The notes below the pieces were generated by a model that saw nothing but the letters and a program-made list of their open reading frames with translations, made no database searches and had not been told where the DNA came from. Positions 35,876 through 46,559 of a DNA stretch of 64,000 nucleotides are shown in pieces. Position numbers and translations under genes: made by a program. Within the stretch, counting starts at the first letter, position 1; each line of letters opens with the position of its first letter. Source of the stretch: Elephas maximus indicus (Eukaryota; Chordata; Mammalia; Proboscidea; Elephantidae); the NCBI RefSeq assembly GCF_024166365.1, contig NC_064826.1, positions 25,630,001 through 25,694,000 on the forward strand. Direction: 5' to 3'.

Positions 35876-36880
35876 GTGCTCACTCATCTATGCCAAGAAA
35901 TTTGGCAGACAGCTACCTGGCCAACCGACAGGAGAAGATCCATATTTATGCCTATTCTCAAGAAAGGTGATCCAAGAGAATACAGAAACTATCGAACAAT
36001 ATCATTAATATCACATGAAAGCAAAATTTTGCTGAAGATCATTCAAAATCAGCTGCAGTAGTATATCAACAGGGAAATCCCAGAAATTCAAGCCGGTTTT
36101 AGAAGAGGACATGGAACCAAGGATATCATTGCTGATGTAAGATGGATCCTGGCAGAAAGCAGAGAATACCAGAAAGATGTTTACCTGTGTTTTATTGACT
36201 ATGCTAAGGCATTAGACTGTGTAGATCATAACAAATTATGGGTAACATTGAGGAGAATGGGAATTCCAGAACAATTAACTGTGCTCGTAAGGAAACTGTA
36301 CATGGATCAAGAGGCAGTCATTCGAACAGAACAATGGGATCCTACCTGATTTAAAATCAGGAAAGGTGTGTTTCAGGGTTGTATCCTTTCACTATACCTA
36401 TTCAATCTGTATGCTGAGCAAATAATCCTAGAGGTGAGACTAAATGAAGAAGAACTTGACATCAGGATTGGTGGAAGACTCATTAACAACCTGCATTATG
36501 CAGATGACACAACCTTTCTTGCTGAAAGTGAAAAGGACTTGAAGCACTTATTGATGAAGATTAAAGACTACAGCCTTCAGTATGGATTATACCTCAACAT
36601 AAAGAAGACAAAAATCCTCACAACTGGACCAATAAGCAACATAATGATAAATAGAGAAAAGATTGAGGTTGTCAAGGATTTCATTTTACTTGGATTCACA
36701 ATCAATATCCATTATAGCAGCAGTCAAGGAATCAAAAGACTCATTGCATTGGGCAAATCGGCTGCAAGAGATCTCTTTAAAGTGTTAAAAAGCAAAGATG
36801 CCACCTTAAGGGCTAAGGTGCACCTGACCAAACCATGGTATTTTCAATCACCTCATATTGGTGTGGAAGCTGGACAATGA
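35876..36880 (+). pseudogene. RTE ORF2, reverse transcriptase domain
   Basis: Reverse transcriptase of the RTE. It is in one frame from 35876 with stops at 36059 (TAG) and about 36347 (TGA). In order it shows a PKKGD-like ILKKGDPREYRNYRTISL block (RT0-1), QAGFRRGHGT, CFIDYAKALDCVDH (catalytic block A with its aspartate), GVFQGCILSLYLFNLY (block B), LHYADDTTFLAES (YADD catalytic box) and IKKTKI. Downstream EKIEVVKDFILLG and GKSAARDLFKVL start the C-terminal region. All catalytic residues seen are retained, but the stops and frameshifts make it inactive. Confidence 0.92.
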
Positions 36881-37170
36881 ATAAGGAAGAGTTAAGAATT
36901 GATGCCTTTGAATTGTGGTGTTGGCAAAGAATATTGAATATACGATAGACTACCAAAAGAATGAACAAATCTGTGTTGGAAGAAGTACAACCAGAATTCT
37001 CCTTAGAAGCAAGGTGGTGAGAATTCGTCTCACATACTTTGGATATGTTATCAGGAGGGATCAGTCCCGGGAGAAGGAATCATGCTTGGTAAAGTAGAGG
37101 GTCAATGAAAAAAAGGAAAACCCTCGACAAGACGGAATGACACAATGACTGCAACAATGGGCTCAAGCAC
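36881..37170 (+). pseudogene. RTE ORF2, C-terminal region
   Basis: Frame-shifted tail of ORF2. The frame 36915-37097 covers the part read in the truncated copies as WCWQRILNIPW and RLTYFGHVVRRDQ. The 3' non-coding end follows (ggtcactatgagtcggaatt). Confidence 0.8.
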
Positions 37171-37280
37171 AGGAACAACTGTGAGAGTGGCACAGGACCT
37201 GGCCATGTTTCATTGAGTTGTGCTTATGGTCACTATGAGTCGGAATTGACTCAACAGCACCTAACAAGAATAACAACAAC

Positions 37281-37833
37281 AGTGACATCATGATAAACAG
37301 AGGAAATATTGAAATTGTCTAGGACTTCGTTTTACTTGGATCCACAATCAACACCCAAGAAATCAAAAGATGTATGGCACTGGCCCAATCTGCTGCAAGA
37401 GACCCAAGCCTTGGTGTTTTCCATCACATCTATGCATGTGAAAGCTGGGCGATAAATAAAGAAGACCAAAGAAGAAGTGATGCCTTTGAATTGTGGTGTT
37501 GGTGAAGAATATTGAATATACCATGGACTGCCAAAAGAACGAACAAATCTATCCTGGAAGAAGTACAGCCAGAATGCTCCTTGGAAGCAAGGATGGCGAG
37601 ACTTCATCTCAAATACTTTAGACATGTTTTCAAGAGGGATCAGTTCCTGGAGAGGGACATCGTGCTTGGTAAAGTGGAGGAAGACCCTCAGTAAGATGGA
37701 TTGACATGGTGGCCACAACAATGGACTCAAACTTAACAAAGATTGTGAGGATGGCGCAAGATCAGGCAGTGTTTCGTTCTGTTGTGCATTGGGTCGCTAT
37801 GAGTTGGAACTGACTCAATAGCACCTAACAATA
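37281..37833 (+). mobile_element. Older truncated RTE, split by the near full-length RTE
   Basis: From gataaacagaggaaatattg it aligns to the 3' end of the full RTE (36642 onward) but with deletions and more decay. It ends cagcacctaacaat-type (gcacctaacaata). Its own start falls at the target duplication of the younger element, whose 5' copy is 34040-34050. agtgac at 34040-34045 and 37834-37839 could be its own short target duplication. The frame 37512-37694 is the ORF2 C-terminus. Confidence 0.8.
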
Positions 37834-37844
37834 AGTGACCGCTA

Positions 37845-38060
37845 TTGTCCCTGGGTGGGGAAAATGATTAACTTGCTCACGTGAAAACAATTAATGCTCT
37901 CAGCTGCTAGTCAAATGTTTTATGTTGGAGTCCACCCAGAGGCACTTTAGAAGAAAGGCCTGGCAATCTACTTCCAAAAAATCAGCCATTGAAAACCCTA
38001 TGGAGTACACATATGGGTCACCATGATCAGGACTGACTTGATGGCAACTGGTACTGGTTA
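37845..38060 (+). repeat. AfroSINE, long-b
   Basis: gtccacccagaggcacttta, ctacttccaaaaaatcagc and gactgacttgatggcaac. Head partly decayed. Confidence 0.85.
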
Positions 38061-38076
38061 ACAAAAAAGAAAAAAA

Positions 38077-38291
38077 TGTTTGCCTTTGAGTCAGTTTCAA
38101 CTTATGACAAACTTATGTATATCAGAGTAGAACTGTGCTCCATAGGGTTTTTAATGCCTGATTTTTTTCAGAAGTAGATTGCCAGGCCTTTCTTCCAAGG
38201 CACCTCTGGGTCAACTTAAACCTCCTGCCTTTCGGTTAGCAGCCAAGCGTGTTAACCATTTGCACAACCCAGGGACCACCCAGGGACTCCT
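38077..38291 (-). repeat. AfroSINE, long-b, inverted to its neighbour
   Basis: tcagagtagaactgtgctcc, ttgccaggcctttcttccaa and ttcggttagcagccaagcg. Lies 16 bp from the plus-strand copy at 37845-38060. Confidence 0.88.
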
Positions 38292-39536
38292 AAACCTATG
38301 TGAAATTCTCATTAATTACACGAAAATGGAAGTCTGGAGAACAAGTGGCTTGCTGAAAGGTATGTTAAACCAAATTATCTGATTTTAACAGTACCTGAAC
38401 AGCTCACCTCTGTCCCTTCTGCCCTCAGAAAAAAGAAACCCACAGCTCTTACAGACAAAAAAAAAAAAAAAAAAAAAAACTCTAAGGCATTCAAAGGGGT
38501 CTAGATAGTATGTTTCCAATTATCTTTCTCATTCAGGAGGACTGTTCGCTTCATATTATTTTGCATCAGTTTTTGGTGAGCTGAGTTGAAAAGCTGTTCC
38601 TTTCACCTTGCTCTGGGAAAATAAGAATGTGAATCCCCAGCTGGGAAAAAGAAACTGTGTACCAGCCATCCATTATTTAAGCGCACCTCTAGTTTCAGAC
38701 CTGACTAAAAATGTGAATAGCCGGAAAACACAAAAGAGACTATTCTTTGTGCCCATCTGAAACCAGGAAGTGATGAATCCCACTGGTGGGAGCTTGTTTC
38801 CACTTGGTTCCAAACCCAGTTTTCAGATGAAAAGGGCCTTGGAGAGCTAGAGTGAAGGAAACCCTGCTTTGTTAAGCAAATTCCATTAGGCCTTCTTCTT
38901 TCTCTTCTGTTCTGAACCAGTTTCAAGAGCAAATGGGTGTTTGTTGTTTCAGGACTTGAAGGAACTTTGGAAACCAAACAGTCCCAAGTACGCGCTCACG
39001 CATACCAATCTCTGCAGAGCTCATCTTGCTTTCAAGGCAAATTAAGGTTGCAAATGTGTATGTCTTGCTATAACATTTACATTTTTAAGGAAGCAGAGTT
39101 ACTAACTTAATGTTTCAAGAACCTAAAATGTATGTGAAAAAATAAAATAAAATTGAAAGCGGGACTATAGATATGAAAAGAAAAAAAAGATGTCTCCTTT
39201 TTTCTCTGTTCTTCAAATGAAGGCAGCATTTAAAAAAAAAAAAAAGGATGGAATTGACTGGGAAGAGAGTGGGAAATGTGAAAGGAATAGCCCGAGAAGT
39301 GGGATTTATGTAAATGAATGAAAAAAAATTCTAGACTATGAAATGTGCATAACATTTCCACATTATCCCTTCTTACTTCATAGCAAAGTGTACGTGGACT
39401 TGTTAGTTTTTTTTTGTGAGTATGCGTAATTTCAACAGGACAGCGGGGACCACAAGGGAAATGAGGTCCAAGAGTTTTCCAAAGTCTATCATCATAACCG
39501 AACCAAATTTCTATCCAAAATAACCTCAAAAAAAAT
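38292..39536. other. Unassigned DNA
   Basis: Poly-A run at 38456-38480; no gene or family recognised. Confidence 0.4.
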
Positions 39537-39554
39537 TACACACACACACACACA
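39537..39554. repeat. (AC)n microsatellite
   Basis: acacacacacacacac run ahead of a SINE. Confidence 0.85.
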
Positions 39555-39564
39555 GAGAAAGAAA

Positions 39565-39770
39565 GCTCCTGTGTGATACAAATGGTTAATACTCCCAGCT
39601 GCTCGCCAAAAGGTTGGCAGTTCGAGTCAACTCAGAGGCCCCTCAGAAGAAAGACCAGGTGATCTACTTCCAAAAAATCAGCTATCGAAGGCCCCATGGA
39701 GCACAGTTCTACCCTGACACACATGGGGTTACCACGAGTCGGAGTTGACCCGAGGGCAACTGGTTGGTTG
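39565..39770 (+). repeat. AfroSINE, long-b
   Basis: aaggttggcagttcgagtc, tctacttccaaaaaatcagc, ctgacacacatggggttac; the tail ends in (ggtt)n. Confidence 0.92.
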
Positions 39771-39834
39771 GTTGGTGTGTGTTTCCCATTCTAAACTCTG
39801 TACCTCAGCTGTTTAATTCACCACTGCATTTGAC

Positions 39835-39989
39835 ACAGGATAGCGATGTGGTTAATGTTGGGGCTGAGAAGTAATGTGACTGGGTTCAGATCTCGCCTAT
39901 GGCATTCACTTTGGACAGATTATTTAACCTTGCCAAGTTTTCATTTTCTCATCCATAGAATGAGAATAATAATAAAGTCCATAACACAT
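39835..39989 (+). repeat. MIR
   Basis: gactgggttcagatctcgcc, tggacagattatttaacctt and catccatagaatgagaataa. Confidence 0.85.
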
Positions 39990-39990
39990 G

Positions 39991-40152
39991 GGGAAACCCT
40001 GGTGGTGTACTGATTAAGAACTACAGCTGCTAACCAAAAGGTCAGCAGTTGTAATCCACCAGGAACCCCTTGGAAACTCTATGGGGCAGTTCTACCCTGT
40101 CCTATAGGGTCGCTATGAGTCAGAATCGACTCGACAGCAATTTTTTGTTTGT
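39991..40152 (+). repeat. AfroSINE, short
   Basis: Complete copy directly abutting the MIR, ggaaaccctggtggtgtact to tcgactcgacagcaatttt. Confidence 0.94.
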
Positions 40153-40854
40153 TTGGATTTATATATCATATGGTTGTTGATAGTAAGACAAGACTCTCCT
40201 AGAGCATCCTCGTGAATTTCTCCTGTGTCTGGAAGAGTTGGTTCTTGTTTCTTCAGAAAGGTACTGGACCAACAATCACTATTTCTCTTTTAAACCCCAG
40301 ATAACTTGACAAGCGAGCACATCTTCAGAAGTCATCCCAATATCCAGTGTTTTTCCCTGGGAAAAGAGGATCCACCAACAGCCAGAGGACCAAACACATG
40401 AGCTGTGCCATTGTTCCAGCATGTGACACTCCATCGAACATCACCAAAATCTCAAACTCCACGCCAGCAGTAACAAGCCCTCAATCTTGCTTCCCTGAAA
40501 CGTCTTTGAGTTTAGCGCTGTGAAATTTGTGTCGCGAAGTCTTATCCTTACTTTTTAATTATATCTTAGCATCTCTTCCTGATGTTTCCCATAGCATCCA
40601 TGTTTATGCCTACTATTCTTCAGGAGATGGTCCTCTCTACCTCTCTTTTTCTATGAATTTTTTTAAGGACAGAGACAGACATAAACATAATATCGTGCCT
40701 CCTTGTTTTCAGTTGTTTCTTTCATTATAGAGTTAATATGTGACAAAGTAATATATGGCCCATTTCTGTGTTGATGCTTTGGTGCGTTATGTTTCTCTTG
40801 TTTTCTACTAATTCATTTTTCTTTTTCACTTTATTGACTACTTTACTCCTCCTC
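40153..40854. other. Unassigned DNA
   Basis: Nothing recognised. Confidence 0.4.
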
Positions 40855-41272
40855 TTAAATTTTCTTCACTTATTGGACTGCTTATTTTAACATGCATGCA
40901 AAAGCTGGACAACAAATAAGGAAGACCAAAGAAGAATTGATGCCTTTGAATTACGGTGTTGGTGAAGAATATCGAATGTACCATGGAAGAAACACAGCCA
41001 GAGTGCTCCTTGGAAGCAGGGATGGTGAGTCTTGGTCTCATGTACTTTGGACATGTTATCAGGAGGGACCAGTCCCTGGAAGACATCGTACTTGGTAAAG
41101 TAGAGTGTCAGCAAAAAAGAGGAAGAAACCTGAGATGGATTGACTCAGTGGCTGCAGCAATGGGCTCAAACATAACGATTGTAAGGATGGGTCAGGACTT
41201 GGCAGTGTTTTGTTCTATTGTACATGGGATTGCTATGAGTGGGAACTGACTCGATGACACCTAACAACAACA
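40855..41272 (+). mobile_element. RTE LINE, 5'-truncated 3' end
   Basis: gcatgcaaaagctggacaac, aaggaagaccaaagaagaat, atgtactttggacatgttat, gggaactgactcgatgaca and an aacaacaac tail. The 40956-41249 frame is the ORF2 C-terminus with one internal deletion. Confidence 0.9.
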
Positions 41273-41504
41273 TTTTAACATATTTTATAAATCTTAGACT
41301 TAACCTCTGTAACATTTATCACTTAGAACCTAACTAGTGAAAAATAAAACAAAATGTTAATTGAAATTCCATCTTAGATCCTGAATTCTAGAATGTGAAC
41401 AACTTTGTATACTTGAGCTATTATCCAGGATTATGAGATAAGTATTTCATTAGCTCATCTCAAATTCCTTATTGTAGACAATTATAATCTCAATTGATGC
41501 TTGT

Positions 41505-42320
41505 GGTGTGACAGATGGCTTTTGTGTGGCCTTTCTTGCCATGGCCTTATAACTCCCACTCATATGACTGGGTGAGACGGTGCAAATAGGGTAATCGTGG
41601 CCCACCAGCGGAATTAGTTTTGCCATCCCGCTGAGCTTGAGGTGAGCCATCTCAGAGATGGGAAAGAGAGGATCTTACCACCACCAAGGAAGAAGAGCCA
41701 GGAGTGAGCAGAGCGAGTCTCTTGGATCTGGAAACTCTGCACTGAGACCCTCCTAGGCCCAGGAGACAGAGAGAGCAGTAACACCAAAGATGGCCACACA
41801 GTGAGAAGCAGCAGCAGAAAAATGGCAGCAGCAGAGGCAACAGAACCAGGAGACTGGCAGGGAGAGACTGGCAGGAGAGGGTACAGTGGGCTTCCTGGTC
41901 CATGAAGTGAGAAAGCTGAGTGCCTTTGGGGTGGGGCTTACTGGCCGAGTGGGGTGCCTGTGGGTGCTTATTGGCAGGACTAAAAGAGCTTTTTAACACT
42001 TTTTTTAAGTAGGGCAGAGGCCGAGGGGCAGGGCTGGGAAGAGGCTGTCCTGATGGAAGAACTATATCCTGAGCATTTCTGAAACTGAACTGTTATTTCC
42101 CTAATAAATCCCATTAATCACGAGTATTGTCTGTGAGCTCTGTGTGGCCGTTATAATGAATTATCAAACTCAGCAGAGAGGTAGAAAGTGCCATGGGAGA
42201 GACGATTGGTGTCAGAACCTCATAGAAATCAGCCTTGGGCTATCGGTCTTGATTCTCCTTCCTCTTGTGAAGTTAAAGGTGGTCAGACACCACCGCCATG
42301 CCATTTTTACAATACTGCAT
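41505..42320 (+). mobile_element. LTR retroelement segment (LTR plus leader?)
   Basis: Second copy of the 32807-33570 family. It shows a polyadenylation-like ccctaataaatccc (about 42099), then gaaagtgccatgggagag and ttggtgtcagaac (about 42208), which resembles a tRNA-Leu primer site. The shared leader runs to gccatgccatttttacaata. It carries an internal GC-rich part (41800-42000) absent from the first copy. Minus-strand frames 41614-41799 and 41652-41999 are antisense and unsupported. Confidence 0.6.
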
Positions 42321-42554
42321 ACTGTTCTTGAAGATTGTAAATATTTTCCTATTGAACCTTGGCACACAGGACACTCTCCATTTCTCTTCTTTTTTGGTTC
42401 CTCTAAATTGATGATATTTTCCTGAACTATTTTCAGTTCACCTTCATATTCCACACAGCTATTCCACTAACCCGTATCAAAACTTCACCTTTTTGTCTTA
42501 CTGTTTCCCAAGTCAGTTCTTTCCTTATGGTGCTATCTTACCCCAGGAATAGTA

Positions 42555-42670
42555 GCATCATAGAATATTCAAGCTGTGAGGGATGTTAGAGAGCATTTCA
42601 TCCTGCTCAATGAATTTTCAAAGGAAGAAAATGAAAGTCAAATAGTTAAATGTCACTTAGTTTGTTAGTG
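42555..42670 (-). repeat. MIR3-like fragment
   Basis: gcatcatagaatattcaagc, gttagagagcatttcatcct, then a degenerate gaaagtcaaatag block. Confidence 0.65.
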
Positions 42671-42679
42671 ACTGGGTTA

Positions 42680-43397
42680 GAATTAGAAGATTTTCATCAC
42701 TTTTGTGGTACCTCTCCTTTTTTAGATCTTGTCACAACTCAGAGAAAGTCTGACAAGGAAAATAGGGAAAACACAGAAAGGAAGAAAAAAAAGCTCTACC
42801 TTACTTGTTCGCTTTTTTCCCCCTGGAATTTCTGATTTTAGTTAGTGATTCATATTTTAATCTCTCAGGGTTATGAATCTATTTGTTTTACCAAGAGTGG
42901 TGAACTGAACACCTCAGAGTACAAACTCATTATTACACATCCAATTCTGTAGTCACCTTTCATAAATTTCAGGGAAGAGCATGGAAACAATAAAGCTTAA
43001 TAAGTGAGCTTAAATGAATTCTTTCCACTCCTCTTTTCTTTGCTTGAATGTCTAACTCTGCTCTTTTTTTTCTGCATTGCTGTTATTTGGTGCATTACAA
43101 AAAGTAATGTTTTGATTGCTTCCTTGACCATGTCCCAATTTTTTTCGATGAAAAATAACTTTCCACTGAGTCAGTCACACATCATTGCTCTATGTCAGGG
43201 CTCAGATCCTAAAGGTACTGATAGTCATGCTATGCTATTATCTTTTATTTAGCCTAATGAACTATGGACATATTCAAGCTAGGCATTTTCACGCAGGAGA
43301 AAGATTTGAGGATTTACAAAGGAGCTGCCTAGTGAAGTGCTAGAGAACAAATATTTGAATATGATACATATATGTTATTTTCATTTATTCATTCAAT
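42680..43397. other. Unassigned DNA
   Basis: Nothing recognised. Confidence 0.4.
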
Positions 43398-43680
43398 CAA
43401 AAAGATCTTGTTGTTGTCAGTTGCTGTCGCGTCAGGCTCCAATACATGGTGACTTATGTATAACAAGACAAAACATTGCCCAGTCTTTTGCCATCTTCCT
43501 GATCATTGGTATGTTTCAGTCCATTTTTGCAGCTAATACATTAATCCATTTCACTGAGGGTTTCTCCAGTTTCATTGGCCCTCTAATTTACTAAACATGA
43601 TTTCCTTTTCTAGTGATTGGTCTTTCCTGATGACATGTCCCAGTAACAGTGCCAAAAATATCTAGTGTGCACCTAATGTA
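43398..43680 (-). mobile_element. RTE LINE fragment, old
   Basis: Starts with the RTE tail (gatcttgttgttgtcagttg), then acaagacaaaacattgccca, tccatttcactgagggttt and tttactaaacatgatttcc. This is the same order as 19328-19540 but more decayed. Confidence 0.75.
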
Positions 43681-43885
43681 TACCAATCATGGTGCAGAGG
43701 CACTGAAAATATAATGCTAAATAAAGTATAATTGCTACCAAGTAAAAAACAATTAACTACTGTTCGTTGACAGTACAAGATAATTTCCAGAATGAATGTA
43801 ATAGCATAAATCCACTCCTAAAAAGAGGGTTCACTTCATAAACAATTGTGAAATAGGCAAAATATACTTCAGTATCCCTGTTTTT

Positions 43886-44054
43886 CTGGAAACCCTGGTG
43901 GCGTAGTGGTTAAGTGCTACGGCTGCTAACCAAGAGGTCAGCAGTTCGAATCCACCAGGCACTCCCTGGAAACTCTATGGTGCAGTTCTACTCGGTCCTA
44001 TAGGGTCACTATGAGTTGGAATTGACTCAATGGCAGTGGGTTTGGGTTTTTTTT
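43886..44054 (+). repeat. AfroSINE, short, with perfect target duplication
   Basis: Complete copy flanked by the 13-bp tatccctgttttt at 43873-43885 and 44055-44067. Confidence 0.97.
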
Positions 44055-44067
44055 TATCCCTGTTTTT

Positions 44068-44829
44068 GACCGTTCTCCACTACCATCTTCCATGAGTGGT
44101 TTTCAGGCTGGCCCTACCCTTCTGGAACACTCAGAAAAACCTAGATTTAACCAAATAATTCACACAAATGTATTCAGTCTTGGTGGGTTAAATTTTGCCA
44201 GGACGTCTCCAACTTTAAAGGAGAGATTGAAGAGGAATGCTTAACCTGAATGAATCGCTACTGTTGGGAACCCTTCGTCAGAGGAGATTTTCGGAGCCTG
44301 GAACTCACAGTGCCTCCACATATCAGTTTCCATGCCTGAAAATGAGTGGAAAGAAAGGATCCAGGATCACCAACTGGCTCTGAGTTGAATCTGGTCTGCA
44401 TCAAACCTTGGAGACAGATTTAATGGCAAAGCTAAACAAATATCCATTCTACATTGCAATCATTCACAGCATCTCCTGAGAGTCTTGTGTGCATCAAACA
44501 CTGAGGGATGATATGAATAAACAAGCTGGGGCAACCCTTCACATCAAAGATTGTATAGTCCTCATGGGGATAAGAACAAACATACACGCTCACAAATAGC
44601 CTTTAGAAACCAGTACTAACACATGTGCAACGAATTTAATAAAAATGGGTGCAAATGTTTCCAAATCGTATTAGCGAATGAAAAACAAGTTAATTGAGGT
44701 GCTATCAATATTTTTCACTATTTTGACCAAATTAATTAATTGTTTCACTAGGAATAATTTGGACAAAATTGTTAAGTCTGTTGAGCATGGAAAAAGAGTA
44801 CATTAATCAAGCAATGCGGTTTTTTTTGT
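44068..44829. other. Unassigned DNA
   Basis: Nothing recognised. Confidence 0.4.
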
Positions 44830-45246
44830 TTGTTTATATATATATACACATATATATATATATACATATATACATATTATGTATAAAGAGAGATTTTTTC
44901 AAGGATATGGCCCACGCAGTTATGGAGCCTGGCAAGGCCCAAATCCATGAGTCAGACATCAGACTGGAGGCTTTTCCTGACTCACGTGGTTGCAATGGCT
45001 GATGAGCCAAAATACTGCAGGTTAGGCAACAGGCTGCTGACTCACATACCAGGAACCAGAGGTCAGATGATAATGAGTCAAATGCAGGATCAAGAGAAAA
45101 AGAGCTTTGCCTGAACATCTATATATATTGGATGCAGGCCACATCCCCAAGGAAACTCCCCTTACATCAGATTGCAAATGGAGGATAATTACATAATACT
45201 GAGAATCATGGCCCAGCCAAGATGACACATAACATTAACCATCAGA
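44830..45246 (-). mobile_element. ERVL-type (MLT2-like) LTR, probable 3' LTR
   Basis: Same family as 30155-30703 (tgactcacgtggttgcaat, ggatgcaggccacatcccca, gcccagccaagatgacacat, ttaaccatca). The left end is replaced by a (TA)n/(CA)n stretch at 44837-44880. On its right the minus-strand order (gttgacgatgggtggac directly before the LTR) fits a polypurine tract, so this looks like the 3' LTR of the element running to 46340. Confidence 0.75.
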
Positions 45247-45404
45247 GTCCACCCATCGTCAACTTAGCACCTGTACACATCTCCTTAAGCTATACATAAT
45301 CTCTAAATAAAGACAATTATAAAGTCATACTTGCCCTTAACATGGTACAACGAATGCGTACAACCAAAAAGGCACTAGCCCCATTTATATTTTATATAAG
45401 CAAT

Positions 45405-45406
<2 letters not shown>

Positions 45407-45449
<43 letters not shown>

Positions 45450-45472
45450 ATATATATATATATATATAAATA
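45407..45472. repeat. (TA)n microsatellite
   Basis: About 66 bp of ta units with one poly-A interruption, left of a SINE. Confidence 0.95.
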
Positions 45473-45476
45473 TTTA

Positions 45477-45642
45477 GGAAACCCTGGTGGCGTAGTGGTT
45501 AAGTGCTACGGCTGCTAACCAAAGGGTCGGCAGTTCGAATCCACCAGGTGCTCCTTGGAAACTCTGTGGGGCAGTTCTACTCTGCCCTATAGGGTTACTA
45601 TGAGTCGGAATCTACTCGACGGCACTGGGTTTGGTTTTTGGG

Positions 45643-45646
<4 letters not shown>
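45477..45646 (+). repeat. AfroSINE, short, inside (TA)n
   Basis: Complete copy with (TA)n on both sides, so its target duplication cannot be resolved. Confidence 0.95.

Positions 45647-45686
<40 letters not shown>
45647..45686. repeat. (TA)n microsatellite
   Basis: Right-hand continuation of the ta tract after the SINE tail. Confidence 0.95.
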
Positions 45687-45687
<1 letters not shown>

Positions 45688-45689
45688 CT

Positions 45690-45833
45690 GAAAGATCAGT
45701 GGTTCAAACCCACCAGCTGCTCTGTGGTAGTCTGCTTCTGAAAAAATTTACAGCTTTGGAAACCCTATGGGCAGTTCTACTCTGTCTTACAGGGTCTCTT
45801 ATGAGTCAGAATTGACACCATTGGGTTGGGTTT
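45690..45833 (+). repeat. AfroSINE, long-a, headless
   Basis: gatcagtggttcaaaccca, gtctgcttctgaaaaaatt, actctgtcttacagggtct, ending before a second (TA)n run at 45838-45855. Confidence 0.9.
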
Positions 45834-46089
45834 ACACATATATATATATATATACACATATACTAAAACAAGGAAGAAATACTCATAACAATTACAGTCC
45901 TCATTTCTGCAACTGATCACGTGGTCATAACTGGTATTTAGAACTACCTTCTTCCACCAACCATTCCATATCTCATTTGCCCTCAGCAAGCACCTCAGCC
46001 GGTCATGGTTCTTTGCCTGATGGGATGACTCAAAGCTTCATTTCTGAAGGTTCTGAGCCATTAGTAGTTATGCTGGAATTGGGTTGTTA

Positions 46090-46341
46090 TAGTTTTTCAT
46101 TGACTATAATCACAGAGTAGCACTAAGGGGGGCCCGTAAAGATCTCTTGTATTCCAGACATACTCTTCTTTACTTCCATGATGTAGTATCAATCCAATTT
46201 CCCCTTGGTAGTCAGGGAGGTCCCAGAAAGTAGCTGCGGTGCTGCCACTGTCCACTTTCAAATTGTGCCTGCATGCAGAACCATCTGTAAACCAGGCAGA
46301 AGTTTTCTCTTCCTTGGTGAACTAAACACTGGTCTGCTTGT
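46090..46341 (-). pseudogene. ERVL pol remnant: RNase H motif joined to dUTPase-like motif
   Basis: On the minus strand one frame stays open for roughly 57 codons. It contains WFTDGSA, the RNase H catalytic motif of ERVL pol, and about 20 residues later DYQGEIG, which matches motif III of dUTPases. ERVL pol is known to carry a dUTPase at its C-terminus with the integrase in between. The short distance here means the integrase region has been lost or the two parts were fused by deletion. This is an old dead copy with no start or complete domain. Confidence 0.65.
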
Positions 46342-46550
46342 AGGAGCCCTGGTGGTGCAATGCTTAGGCACTCAGCTGCTAACAAAAAGGTTGGCGGTTC
46401 AAACCCACTAGCTGCTCCACAGGAGAAATGCAGTAGTCTGCTTTCATAAAGATTTACAGCCTTGGAAACCCTATGGGGCAGTTCTACCCTGTCTTTTAGG
46501 GTCGCTGTGAGTCAAAATCAACTCAGCAACAATGGGTTTGGTTTGGTTGG
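46342..46550 (+). repeat. AfroSINE, long-a
   Basis: aggagccctggtggtgcaat, ctgctttcataaagatttac, gggtttggtttggttgg. Confidence 0.95.
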
Positions 46551-46559
46551 TCTGTTTGT

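Larger units (their letters stand above)
34051..37280 (+). mobile_element. Near full-length RTE (BovB-like) LINE
   Basis: A 3230-bp element with an 11-bp perfect target duplication on both sides. It starts cccccacttgtctgtcagtt and ends in an aacaagaataacaacaac tail. A non-coding 5' part (to about 34418) is followed by one broken ORF2: AP endonuclease, linker, reverse transcriptase and C-terminal region. The element has no ORF1-like frame, as is usual in RTE. Frames used are 0 (endonuclease), 1 (linker), 2 (RT) and 0 (C-terminus), so it is dead. It is the best reference copy in the window for 17233, 18495, 19328, 30710, 37292, 40855 and 43398. Confidence 0.95.
45247..46341 (-). mobile_element. 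ERVL internal remnant, internally deleted
   Basis: Minus-strand internal part of an old ERVL next to its 3' LTR, interrupted by two SINEs and (TA)n tracts. Only about 1.1 kb is left for what should be several kb of pol. gag, protease and RT are not visible. Confidence 0.7.

Noticed and set aside
45407-45686. Possible CRISPR-like or satellite array
   Set aside because: It is a plain (TA)n tract interrupted by a SINE; no repeat-spacer structure. No CRISPR array is expected or seen in this genome type.
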